From assembly GCF_039540515.1 (NCBI RefSeq), contig NZ_BAABFA010000010.1, forward strand, positions 248,001 to 312,000: a stretch of DNA of 64,000 bases, in the 5' to 3' direction. Below are positions 50,691 through 58,701 of this stretch, one piece after another. The DNA comes from Nemorincola caseinilytica. Lineage in GTDB: Bacteria; Bacteroidota; Bacteroidia; Chitinophagales; Chitinophagaceae. The notes below the pieces were generated by a model. It was not told the DNA's origin. It saw only the letters and a program-made list of their open reading frames with translations, and ran no database searches. The number at the start of each line of letters is the position of its first letter. Position 1 is the stretch's first letter. Made by a program: the position numbers and the translations under genes.

Positions 50691-51473
50691 CTACATCAGC
50701 AGGAATTTATCGGCATCCTTCAAAAAGGGCAGCGATGTGCGCACCTTTTTCAGCCCATCCATATCCAGTGTCACGGTATGCACGGCCTCGGTATCTCTCT
50801 GCTGCCACAGTTGCTCGCCTAGCGGGCCAAATACGCTGCTGTTGCCCAGGTAGGTTAGTCCTTTCGCATCCTGCCCCACGCGGTTCACGCCTATGGTATA
50901 GCATTGATTCTCTATGGCCCGTGCCTGTAGCAGGGTACGCCATGCCAGGTCGCGCGGCTCGGGCCAGTTGGCCACATACAGCAGCACATCGTACTCACTA
51001 TTGCTGTTGCGCGCCCATACCGGGAAACGCAGGTCGTAGCACACCATCAGGTTCAGCCGCCAGCCGTTCACCTGCACTATCAGGCGGCTGTCGCCTGCGG
51101 TATAGTGTTCTGCCTCGCCGGCATAGGCAAACAGGTGGCGTTTATCATAGTGGCCCATTTGCCCGTCGGGCTGTACCCACAGCATACGGTTGTAGTAGGC
51201 GCCACCGGCCTCTATTATCAGGCTGCCTGCCAGTATGCAGCGATGCTTGCGGGCCATGGCCGCCATCCATTGCAGTGTAGGCCCGTCCATAGGCTCTGCC
51301 AGCCGCTCCGGCGCCATGCTGAAACCCGTGCTGAACATCTCTGGCAGTACCACCACATGCCGTGGCCCTTCTACGCGTCCCAGCAGTTCTTCATAATGAT
51401 GCAGGTTTGCCGTCTTATCCTCCCAAATTATATTGGCCTGTACCAGGGTGATGTGTAGCTGTGCCGATGCCAT
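50691..51473 (-). CDS. Omega-amidase / nitrilase-family carbon-nitrogen hydrolase (YafV-like)
   Basis: A 260-aa hydrolase that probably removes ammonia from alpha-ketoglutaramate or alpha-ketosuccinamate (metabolite repair). The Glu-Lys-Cys triad is seen in order: VVLPEMFSTGFSM (Glu about 44), GHYDKRHLFAYAGE (Lys about 110) and LMVCYDLRFPVWAR (Cys about 145). WPEPRDLAWRTLLQARAIENQCY is typical of the YafV subgroup. Divergent from the methyltransferase gene, with a consensus promoter. Confidence 0.88.
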   Translation of the reverse strand: MASAQLHITLVQANIIWEDKTANLHHYEELLGRVEGPRHVVVLPEMFSTGFSMAPERLAEPMDGPTLQWMAAMARKHRCILAGSLIIEAGGAYYNRMLWVQPDGQMGHYDKRHLFAYAGEAEHYTAGDSRLIVQVNGWRLNLMVCYDLRFPVWARNSNSEYDVLLYVANWPEPRDLAWRTLLQARAIENQCYTIGVNRVGQDAKGLTYLGNSSVFGPLGEQLWQQRDTEAVHTVTLDMDGLKKVRTSLPFLKDADKFLLM

Positions 51474-51499
51474 AGGTATATGCTGTTTACCGTACACTA

Positions 51500-51532
51500 C
51501 AAATTTAGCGCCCGAAAGCATCTCCCATCAAA
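51500..51532 (-). promoter_or_regulatory. Promoter of the omega-amidase gene
   Basis: On the minus strand: TTTG (51529-51532), 21 bases, TAAATTTG (51500-51507), 26 bases before the ATG at 51473. Confidence 0.65.
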
Positions 51533-51594
51533 AAGATCCCTCCCATATATCTATATTTCCGCGCCAAAGGGTATTTTTACCGCAAATCACAGGT

Positions 51595-52389
51595 TTGGCC
51601 CTAAAACAACACCTCGACGACAAGGTAAGATTCGACCAGCAGGTAGACAATTCACGGTCCTACGTCATGCCGTTCATAGAGCGCACGCATGCCATCAATG
51701 CCGGTACCACGGTATTCGAGGTAGGTACGGCCGAGGGCGGTGTACTGCTGCCCTTCCTGGAGCGTGGCTGCCATTGCGTAGGTGTAGACCTGGCGCCCGA
51801 GCGTATAGACCTTGCCAAAGGGTTCCTGGCCGATGCCATAGCCGCCGGCAAGGCCGAGATATTGCTGAAGAACATCTACGATACCGATTTCCTGGAGCGC
51901 TACCGCCATGCCTTCGACATCATCATTTTGAAAGATGTCATAGAGCACGTCCCCGATCAGGAGGCATTCATACCCTATCTCAAGAATTTCCTCCGCCCCG
52001 GCGGACAGATATTCTTCGGCTTCCCGCCGTGGTATATGCCCTTCGGCGGCCACCAGCAGGTATGCCGCAAGAAGTGGCCCAGCGTGCTGCCCTACTACCA
52101 CATATTGCCGCGCCCGCTCTACAAGGGCATCCTCAAGATGTTCGGCGAGCACGAGGTCATCATCAAAGAGCTCATGGAGATAAAAGATACACAGATCACC
52201 ATAGAGCGATTCGAGCGCATTGTAAAAGCCAGTGGCCTCAGGGTATTGGCCAAAGAGCATTACCTCATCAATCCCATATACAAGTACAAGTTCGGCCTGC
52301 AGCCGCGCAGGCAGTTCGCCCCCATCACCTGGATACCCTACGTCCGCGACTTCCTCACCACCTGCGTCTACTACACCGTAGGCTCATAG
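51595..52389 (+). CDS. SAM-dependent methyltransferase
   Basis: A class I methyltransferase of about 264 aa. The SAM-binding motif I is VFEVGTAEGGVLLPFLERG, with the acidic motif II CVGVDLAPERIDLAKGF and the motif IV region FDIIILKDVIEHVPDQEAFIPYLKNFLRPGG. It then shows IFFGFPPWYMPFGGHQQVCRKKWPSVLPYYH, seen in SAM enzymes acting on lipids or sugars. No ATG lies before the conserved part; TTG 51595 (LALKQHLDDKVRFDQQ) is the likely start. The Nudix gene follows after 12 bases. Confidence 0.8.
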   Translation: MALKQHLDDKVRFDQQVDNSRSYVMPFIERTHAINAGTTVFEVGTAEGGVLLPFLERGCHCVGVDLAPERIDLAKGFLADAIAAGKAEILLKNIYDTDFLERYRHAFDIIILKDVIEHVPDQEAFIPYLKNFLRPGGQIFFGFPPWYMPFGGHQQVCRKKWPSVLPYYHILPRPLYKGILKMFGEHEVIIKELMEIKDTQITIERFERIVKASGLRVLAKEHYLINPIYKYKFGLQPRRQFAPITWIPYVRDFLTTCVYYTVGS

Positions 52390-52401
52390 TTCATATACGT
52401 T

Positions 52402-52836
52402 ATGCTCATACAGAACATAAAGCTCGCTGCCGATGCCATGGTATTCTCTGGCCATGGCGACCAGTTGCAGCTACTGCTCATTCGCCGCGGCCACGATCCC
52501 TACAAGGGCATGTGGGCCATACCCGGCGGCTTTGTAGAGGACGATGAGGAGCTGGAGGCCGCCGCCATCCGCGAGCTGGAGGAGGAGACCGGCCTAAGGG
52601 TACCCGCCATGACACAGCTCTACACCTTTGGCCGTGTAGGCCGCGATACCCGGGGCCGCACCGTTACTGTTACCTACTATGCCTTTACCGACAATGCGCT
52701 ACCCGTACACGGTGCCGATGATGCTGCCGAGGCCCAATGGGTATATGTAAAAGACATCACCGCTCTCGCTTTCGACCATATGGAGATGCTGCAGATGGCT
52801 ATGAGCACAGTGCTACCTGCCGCAGGGAAAATATAA
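52402..52836 (+). CDS. Nudix hydrolase
   Basis: A 144-aa hydrolase of nucleoside-diphosphate-linked compounds. The Nudix box is complete: GGFVEDDEELEAAAIRELEEETGL (Gx5Ex7REUxEExGU). The flanking text LLLIRRGHDPYKGMWAIPGGF and TVTYYAFTDNALPVHGADDAAEAQWVYV is typical of the Bacteroidota ADP-ribose pyrophosphatase-like group. It lies in a short run with the methyltransferase and the deaminase-like gene. Substrate not determinable. Confidence 0.9.
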   Translation: MLIQNIKLAADAMVFSGHGDQLQLLLIRRGHDPYKGMWAIPGGFVEDDEELEAAAIRELEEETGLRVPAMTQLYTFGRVGRDTRGRTVTVTYYAFTDNALPVHGADDAAEAQWVYVKDITALAFDHMEMLQMAMSTVLPAAGKI

Positions 52837-52883
52837 TATTGAGTTTTTGAATGTTTTATTATTTTGTGGCATATCTCTGCCTC

Positions 52884-54302
52884 ATGATAAAGCAACTCGC
52901 ACTCTGCGCGCTACTCTGCACCCCGGTCTGCACCGCCATCGCCCAGACCGATCAGGAAAAGACCACCGCCTACTACAACAAGCTCAAGGCTTCCGGCGAT
53001 GTGGCCCGCCTCGCCTACTTCTTCTCGCAGATGCCCAAGGGCGGCGATCTTCACCATCACTACTCCGGCTCGGTATACCTGGAGACCTATCTCGACTGGT
53101 GCAAAGACAAGGGTAAATACATAGACAGTTTCAAGTACAGCATCGTAGACGATACTGCAGCCGACCGCATATCCATAGATGCATTGCGCAAGAATGCGCT
53201 GCACTACCGCAACCTTATGTCTCTCTGGTCTACGGCCGATTTTTATAACCACTCTGCCCCACAGGTGCCGCCCGATCAGCATTTCTTCAATACTTTCGGC
53301 TTCTTCAGCCCCATCAGTGGCAACTTCAAAGCAGGCCTTGCCGAGCTGAAACGCCGAGCCCTGCAAGAGAATGTGCAGTATATAGAGACCATGTTGTCAT
53401 CGGTAAGCGTGTCCATCAAAAGCACGACCTACAATGCGAGTCTCTACCGTCATTTAGCGACCCGCGATGAGAATGGCCTTACGGCACTCTTCGATTCGAT
53501 CCGCACCTCGCTCGCTAAGATCGCCATTGACACAGCTGTTACTAATTACATCAGCGCTCTGCGAGATGCCCGTACCGGTATAGACGATGGCAATTTCACC
53601 ATGCGCTACCAGACCTATGCCAATCGCCTCAAGGACCCCTCCACCGTATTCATATCAATTTATGCCGCCTTTTGCGTAGCGGCTACCGATACCAATATAG
53701 TAGGGGTCAACTTCGTAGGGGCCGAGAACGACCCTGTGTCCATGAAAGACTTCTGGCTGCACATGCGCATGTTCCGCTACTTCAAAAGCCTGCCACAATT
53801 CGAAAAGATCCACCTCGCCCTCCATGCAGGCGAGCTCGCCCCCGGCATGACACGGCCCGAGGATATGGGCTACCACATTTACGAGTCCCTAACCATAGCA
53901 GGCGCCGAGCGCATAGGCCATGGTGTCGATCTTCCGTACGAGGATGCACAGGCCATACTCACCCATATGGCCGCAAAGAAAAATGCCATAGAGATAAACC
54001 TAACCAGCAACGAGTTCATACTTGGTATCAAGAACGAGCGCCACCCTATAAACATGTATCACGATGGTGGTGTGCCCCTCACCATATCTACCGACGATGC
54101 AGGCGTATCGCGCAGCAGCCTCACAGAGCAGTACATCATGCTGGCAGAGCGCTACACCTTTACCTACCCGCAGATCCGCTCCTTCGTGCTCAACAGCATA
54201 GAACATTCCTTCATGAACCCCTACATGAAGACCCACCACAAAGCCCTCCTCCAGCGTAGGTTCGCCGCGTTCGAGAAGATGGTAGCGGGTATGAGCAAGT
54301 GA
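52884..54302 (+). CDS. Secreted adenosine deaminase-like protein
   Basis: A 472-aa metal-dependent deaminase with a signal peptide (MIKQLALCALLCTPVCTAIAQ), so it acts in the periplasm or outside. Metal and catalytic residues of the ADA family: KGGDLHHHYSGSVYLE (first His pair), ALHAGELAP (His and catalytic Glu), ERIGHGVDLPYE (His) and LTISTDDAGVSRSSLTEQY (Asp pair). The long N-terminal and central inserts (about 60-190) resemble growth-factor-type ADA (ADGF). It probably converts extracellular adenosine to inosine. Substrate scope is unproven. Start 52884 was chosen for the signal peptide. Confidence 0.85.
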   Translation: MIKQLALCALLCTPVCTAIAQTDQEKTTAYYNKLKASGDVARLAYFFSQMPKGGDLHHHYSGSVYLETYLDWCKDKGKYIDSFKYSIVDDTAADRISIDALRKNALHYRNLMSLWSTADFYNHSAPQVPPDQHFFNTFGFFSPISGNFKAGLAELKRRALQENVQYIETMLSSVSVSIKSTTYNASLYRHLATRDENGLTALFDSIRTSLAKIAIDTAVTNYISALRDARTGIDDGNFTMRYQTYANRLKDPSTVFISIYAAFCVAATDTNIVGVNFVGAENDPVSMKDFWLHMRMFRYFKSLPQFEKIHLALHAGELAPGMTRPEDMGYHIYESLTIAGAERIGHGVDLPYEDAQAILTHMAAKKNAIEINLTSNEFILGIKNERHPINMYHDGGVPLTISTDDAGVSRSSLTEQYIMLAERYTFTYPQIRSFVLNSIEHSFMNPYMKTHHKALLQRRFAAFEKMVAGMSK

Positions 54303-54388
54303 TATCTGCCTGCGTAGGCTACATGATTTTGATTGTTTGACCGATAACCGTAATATTACAAGCCTTAGCCCACAAGGCTCACCTTTGC

Positions 54389-56497
54389 ATGAATACCCGG
54401 ATAGACGTTTTCATATCTCGCAAAAGCCAGGATGCTCATTATGCCAAGGAGCTATACGATCATCTATGCGCACAAGGTTTGAATGTATTCGAGTCCGATG
54501 AGTCATTGCCTAAGCTGGGTAATTCTGATTACCGGAACGCCATCGACGATGCGCTGGATGCATGCAAACACTTGATAGTGGTAGGCAGCAGTATCGATAA
54601 TATACGATCTGAATGGGTCGAACACGAATGGGGCAGTTATTTAAATGAGAAGTTAGCCGGTCGAAAAAAAGGGAACGTTCTTACCATCATCACCGGCAAC
54701 CTTTCTATAGCAGAGCTCCCGCTAAGTTTGCGGTCCCATCAGGTGTTCTTTTTCAGCCGTTCTAATTTCGAGAAGATATATGCCTATGTTGAAGACAAAA
54801 AAGTGCTGGCAGCAAAAGAAGCACAGCGGCAGAAGGAGATAGCCGAGGCCCATAAACGTGAAGACCAGGCGCGCCTTCGTGCAATAACTGAAGAAGAGCG
54901 AAAGGCCAGGGAACAAAGTGAGATAGCCGAAACCCGTGCCCACGAAGAACAACGACAAAAAGAAATAGCCGAAGCAGAGATCCGTGCCCGTGAAGAGCAA
55001 CGTCAGAGAGAGTTGGCCGCTGCTGCCAAAGCACAGGAAGAGCAGAGACAAAAAGAAATAGCCGAAGCAGAGATCCGTGCCCGTGAAGAGCAACACCAGA
55101 GAGAGTTGGCCGTTGCTGCCAAAGCACAGGAAGAACAACGACAGAAGGAGATAGCTGAGGCAGAGATCCGTGCCCGTGAAGAGCAACACCAGAGAGAGTT
55201 GGCCGTTGCTGCCAAAGCACAGGAAGAACAACGACAGAAGGAGATAGCTGAGGCAGAGACCCGTGCCCGTGAAGAGCAACGTCAGAGAGAGTTGGCCGCT
55301 GCCGCCAAAACACAGGAAGAACAACGACAGAAGGAGATAGCCGAAGCGCAAAGGAATGTAGAACACTTACGCAAAGAGGGTCGGAAAAATAGCAATGGAG
55401 GGACAACAGCCCTTTATATTACCATCGTTGTTGCGGTGATAGTTTTGGGTATGTGCATACTCATATGGGTGAATGACCGAAAAAGAGATCAATATTACGA
55501 CAGTTCCAACACTATGACACCCGCCACATATGGCGACTCCACCACCACTACTACTGCTGATCCGGCTATTGGGGAAGATTGTATAAAGACCCTTCCGGTC
55601 ATGAATGATAACGGCGGATATAATGAAGCGGTCTACAGTCCCGATGGTAAGTATATTGCATCATGCATTGCATTCAAACATCCAAATGCTTTTACTCTCT
55701 GGGATGCTGTTACCGGGGAAAGAGTAAGGACATATACATCTGAGTTCGGTGTTTATCAATGTGTTTTCTTTCCTAGCGGGATGTTCATGCTTTCCGGGAA
55801 CGAGAATAAGCCGATGATCGTTTGGGATGTGACCACCGGGGAAATAAACCGAACATTCACAGGTGTTTCGAGAAATGCCCTTAAAGTTGCAATGAATGCT
55901 TATCACAATGTATTTGCAACTATTTCTGATTACAAGACACTGAAACTATGGAATTTTGAAAGCGGGAAGTGCCTGCACACCATAGAAGCTGCAAGCAAGT
56001 GGGACATACTATCTGTAGCTATCTCACCCGATGGCAAGTATGTGCTTACAGGTGCTGATAATGGCGAATTACAATTGCGCGATATAGCTACCGGAAATGT
56101 AGTATATACATTAGTAGGCCATAAAGAAGGGGCTGCATGGTCTGTCTGTTTCAATTCATCGGGTACCGTATTTGCTTCCGGCTCGGGAAAAGAAGTAAAG
56201 TTGTGGGACCATTTGTCCGGCAACTGTCTCGCCACATTCGATCATGATGGCCTTCTAAATAATGTGAAGTTCATCTATCAGGATAAATACTTGCTTTCAA
56301 GTTCTGGCACAGGCTCAGACCCTGTTTTGAAACTTTGGAGTATTGCTGACAAAAGGTGTATCCATACCTTCGAAGGGCATAGAGATATGATATGCTCAAT
56401 AGACTATGACCCCGCTACGGGCCATGCTATAACGGCCTCGCATGATGGCACTGTAAAGATCTGGAACGTAGGTCAGTACCTCGATACAGGCCATTGA
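54389..56497 (+). CDS. TIR - coiled coil - transmembrane - seven-blade WD40 protein (candidate immune receptor)
   Basis: A 702-aa protein with four parts. (1) TIR domain, residues 1-128: RIDVFISRKSQDAHYAKELYDHL, LNVFESDESLPKLGNSDYRNAIDDALDACKHLIVVGSS, and S74-x-W76-x-x-x-E80, where E80 is the expected NAD-cleaving glutamate. (2) Charged coiled coil, about 133-330, with 31-residue tandem repeats. (3) One membrane helix, about 339-360 (ALYITIVVAVIVLGMCILIWV). (4) About 405-697, seven WD40 repeats, enough for a closed propeller. If the TIR is cytoplasmic, the propeller is periplasmic. TIR NADases kill infected cells in several anti-phage systems. The neighbouring genes are phage-derived (S24 repressor, DUF3164). 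Confidence 0.88.
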   Translation: MNTRIDVFISRKSQDAHYAKELYDHLCAQGLNVFESDESLPKLGNSDYRNAIDDALDACKHLIVVGSSIDNIRSEWVEHEWGSYLNEKLAGRKKGNVLTIITGNLSIAELPLSLRSHQVFFFSRSNFEKIYAYVEDKKVLAAKEAQRQKEIAEAHKREDQARLRAITEEERKAREQSEIAETRAHEEQRQKEIAEAEIRAREEQRQRELAAAAKAQEEQRQKEIAEAEIRAREEQHQRELAVAAKAQEEQRQKEIAEAEIRAREEQHQRELAVAAKAQEEQRQKEIAEAETRAREEQRQRELAAAAKTQEEQRQKEIAEAQRNVEHLRKEGRKNSNGGTTALYITIVVAVIVLGMCILIWVNDRKRDQYYDSSNTMTPATYGDSTTTTTADPAIGEDCIKTLPVMNDNGGYNEAVYSPDGKYIASCIAFKHPNAFTLWDAVTGERVRTYTSEFGVYQCVFFPSGMFMLSGNENKPMIVWDVTTGEINRTFTGVSRNALKVAMNAYHNVFATISDYKTLKLWNFESGKCLHTIEAASKWDILSVAISPDGKYVLTGADNGELQLRDIATGNVVYTLVGHKEGAAWSVCFNSSGTVFASGSGKEVKLWDHLSGNCLATFDHDGLLNNVKFIYQDKYLLSSSGTGSDPVLKLWSIADKRCIHTFEGHRDMICSIDYDPATGHAITASHDGTVKIWNVGQYLDTGH
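54941..55349 (+). repeat. 93-bp tandem repeats in the TIR coiled coil
   Basis: Four full units and a partial fifth, each 31 codons beginning EEQRQKEIAEA (units start at residues 185, 216, 247, 278 and 309). Units two and three are nearly identical at base level, which implies recent duplication or ongoing copy change. The reading frame is kept whatever the copy number. Confidence 0.9.
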
Positions 56498-56553
56498 TAA
56501 ACGTTCTCCGAACAGCATCTCATATTCCGAACCTCCCATCATCAGCTAATGAA

Positions 56554-57255
56554 CTAGAACGACGACTGAAAGCGTATAGTAGCCTTTATTATGGCCAGTG
56601 CGCGTATGCTGTCTATCGGGAACTCCACCGGCTGGTGATGGCTGTTGGCCGATACGAAGCGGGCATAGCCCTCACGCTCGGCCTTTTGTATGTACTTCGA
56701 GAAGAAGAAACTGTCGCCCCTGTGCTTTATGGCGGCCAGGTACATCTCGCCCCATATTATGTTGGTCTTGTCGTGTACCTCCTTGAACAGCACTATATCG
56801 CCGCTCTTTATCAGCGGGTACATGCTATCGCCCGTTATGGGCACTGCGCCATCGCATTCGGGCATACGGGGTATGTGTATGTATTCTATGGGTATGCTCT
56901 TCAGGTGTTGCTCGCTGGCTATTATCTCGAAGATACCTGCGCTGGCGGCCATGGGGTACAGCGGTATGCGCTGTACATCCTTGTCGCGGTCGGCGCGCAG
57001 CTTGCTTATCTGTTTTACGGTAAAGCGGTCTCCGGCATCGCGCAGCATCTCTCCGCGCCCGGTAAGCAGCCACTCTGCATTGTAAAGGGGATAATTTTCA
57101 ACTATCGCCGTCAGCCATTTGCTGCTTATATCCGTACCCGTGCGCAATGAGCGCGACAGAACACCTTTACTGGCATTGATGCGGGTCTCGATAGATGATA
57201 TCGTGACCTTCTCGTGTTCAGCTATTTTATTTATCCTTTCCAGTATAGAGCTCAT
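56554..57255 (-). CDS. Phage-type repressor with S24 peptidase domain
   Basis: A 233-aa repressor. The N-terminal HTH (SSILERINKIAEHEKVTISSIETRINASKGVLSRSLRTGTDISSKWLTAIVENYPLYNAEWLLTGRGEML) is of the Bacteroidota phage CI type. The S24 domain has AVPITGDSMYPLIKSGDIVLFKEV (Ser about 148) and the partner lysine in FFFSKYIQKAEREGY. It is convergent with the TIR gene and divergent from a phage early cluster, with half-sites in the intergenic space. It should keep the early genes off until RecA-dependent cleavage. Confidence 0.88.
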   Translation of the reverse strand: MSSILERINKIAEHEKVTISSIETRINASKGVLSRSLRTGTDISSKWLTAIVENYPLYNAEWLLTGRGEMLRDAGDRFTVKQISKLRADRDKDVQRIPLYPMAASAGIFEIIASEQHLKSIPIEYIHIPRMPECDGAVPITGDSMYPLIKSGDIVLFKEVHDKTNIIWGEMYLAAIKHRGDSFFFSKYIQKAEREGYARFVSANSHHQPVEFPIDSIRALAIIKATIRFQSSF

Positions 57256-57282
57256 GGCGGGTAACAAAATGTTGATAAATAT

Positions 57283-57325
57283 CTTCTCATTTTTTTGAGA
57301 AGTTGAAAATTATCTTCTAATATTG
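57283..57325. promoter_or_regulatory. Operator and promoter region of the second repressor
   Basis: CTTCTCA-TTTTTT-TGAGAAG (57283-57302) is a perfect 7-bp inverted repeat. A third half-site, ATCTTCT, is at 57312-57318, echoing ATCTTCT at 57281-57287. TAATATTG (57318-57325) is one base off the -7 consensus for rightward transcription. Confidence 0.55.
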
Positions 57326-57369
57326 CATTGTGATATCGCGGTACCGATAGCAACGATAAAGTAAAAATA

Positions 57370-57493
57370 CCAAATTCTAAATGACAAATTCCAAAAACCA
57401 AATTCCAGATCACAAGATCCAAATTCCAAAGATCTGTACCAAGATCCCCGATCACCAATTCATAATTCATAATTTATAATTCCTAATTCAAAA
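57370..57493 (+). repeat. AAATTCC / AATTCATA word-repeat array
   Basis: Five AAATTC(C/T) copies at 57371-57428 with GATC-containing spacers, then CAATTCATAATTCATAATTTATAATTCCTAATTC (57456-57489, written here as overlapping 8-base AATTCATA words). The vocabulary is shared with 20452-20500, 23673-23730 and 31617-31650. It sits between the operator and the first early gene. Confidence 0.75.
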
Positions 57494-57497
57494 CACT

Positions 57498-57851
57498 ATG
57501 GGAGCAAAATACACCAGACCCACACTAAAGATCACCGCAGGCCGAAACGATATAGAGCGCCTTGCAGAGGCTTACGATGCTGCCGTGCAGCAAATGCCCC
57601 ACCTGATGGATGGGAACGATACCGGCCATGAGGCCCTGTTGTACGATCATGCGGTAGAGATGCGCGATCTGCTGGGCGGGCTCATAGGCCGCGGCCAGCA
57701 GACCTTCACCATCACTATGCGCATCAGCGACGCCCGCGCTGCATGGCAGCTATGGCAATGGGGCTTTGATGTGCCCATGCTATGTGCTATGGCCGTGCGC
57801 CGCCTGCGCGATGTGCTGGACAGGGAACGGGTGTCCGGAGTAATAGCCTGA
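57498..57851 (+). CDS. Phage early-region protein, unknown
   Basis: A 117-aa protein: IERLAEAYDAAVQQMPHLMDGNDTGHEALLYDHAVEMRDLLGGLIGRGQQTFTITMRISDARAAWQLWQWGFDVPMLCAMAVRRLRDVLDRERV. Mostly helical, with no membrane segment. No family recognised. It is the first gene rightward of the repressor operator and precedes the DUF3164 gene, so it is a phage early gene by position. Confidence 0.6.
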   Translation: MGAKYTRPTLKITAGRNDIERLAEAYDAAVQQMPHLMDGNDTGHEALLYDHAVEMRDLLGGLIGRGQQTFTITMRISDARAAWQLWQWGFDVPMLCAMAVRRLRDVLDRERVSGVIA

Positions 57852-57907
57852 TGCGATGATGGGCTGACACGACAATTCAATTTTAAAAAACAAAAAACGA
57901 ACATAAA

Positions 57908-58618
57908 ATGGCAACAACTACAAAGGCTATCGCCGACATGACAGTAGAAGAGCTGCAGCAGGCTCTGAAAGAGAAACAGGCAACAGACACGGCCGAAAGA
58001 CAGGCCCAGCGCAAACGATATGAGCAGCGTAAAGAGGCGCTCATAAATACCCTGGGCGGCTTTGCTACCGGCCTGCGGGCGCAGATGACAGAGCTGAAAC
58101 AAGAGGCCTTCGGCGATATGGCAAAGTTCAGGCTGGAAATGATGGAATATGGCGATATACGCGGCGGGGAAAAGAACAAGGGCAGCTTCGAGCTGAAGAA
58201 CGAACAGTATAAGATAGTGTTCAAGAACAGTACCGTAAAGGCCTTTGACGAACGGGCAGAGCTGGCAGAGAAAAAGCTGAAAGAGTTCCTGGGCACTTTC
58301 GTGAAGCGCAAGGACAAGCCTGCCTACGAGCTGGTAATGGCCCTGCTGGAGCGCAATGACAAAACGGGCGACTTCGACATCAACCTCATCAACCGGCTGT
58401 ACAAGATGCGCGACAAATTCGACGACCCGCTATGGCATGAGGCCATAGACCTCTTCCAGGAGAGCTATAGCCCCTATGGCAGTGCGCAATACATACAGTT
58501 CTTCGAGCGCAACAAAAGCACCAATGGCTACGATGCCATAGTGCTGGATATGGCCCGCCTGCGGCTGCAGGATGAAATTCCAAAGGCCAAAGAGCAAAGA
58601 CCAAAGGCGGCAAAATAG
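57908..58618 (+). CDS. DUF3164 family phage protein
   Basis: A 236-aa protein matching DUF3164, found in the early (transposition/replication) region of Mu-like phages. It has a coiled-coil N-terminus (MTVEELQQALKEKQATDTAERQAQRKRYEQRKEAL), then GEKNKGSFELKNEQYKIVFKNSTVKAFDERAELAEKKLKEFL and DINLINRLYKMRDKFDDPLWHEAIDLFQESY. The biochemical role is unknown. The last residues (IPKAKEQRPKAAK) are encoded by a CCAAAG word array. Usual partners in Mu-like phages (transposase A, B) are absent here. Confidence 0.82.
   Translation: MATTTKAIADMTVEELQQALKEKQATDTAERQAQRKRYEQRKEALINTLGGFATGLRAQMTELKQEAFGDMAKFRLEMMEYGDIRGGEKNKGSFELKNEQYKIVFKNSTVKAFDERAELAEKKLKEFLGTFVKRKDKPAYELVMALLERNDKTGDFDINLINRLYKMRDKFDDPLWHEAIDLFQESYSPYGSAQYIQFFERNKSTNGYDAIVLDMARLRLQDEIPKAKEQRPKAAK
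58577..58610 (+). repeat. CCAAAG word array inside the DUF3164 C-terminus
   Basis: CCAAAGG-CCAAAGAG-CAAAGA-CCAAAGG: four copies of a 7-8 base word that run to the stop codon region. Confidence 0.6.
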
Positions 58619-58701
58619 CCGCCGCTTACAGACACCTATACATAGCACGACAGCGAAGCCTAAGAACAGAAATATGGATCACTACCTGAAAACTTTTTAT
58701 C

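Noticed and set aside
51433..51594. Upstream in-frame ATG 51433 as the methyltransferase start
   Set aside because: That part overlaps the opposite gene and its promoter and has no similarity to methyltransferase N-termini; TTG 51595 fits better.
54380..54387. CACCTTTG directly before the TIR gene as its -7 box
   Set aside because: It departs from TAnnTTTG at the first base, has no -33 partner, and lies one base from the ATG, so transcription would begin inside the gene.
54941..55349. Regular 93-bp repeats considered as a CRISPR-like array
   Set aside because: The repeats are contiguous with no variable spacers, are in frame and encode a coiled coil.
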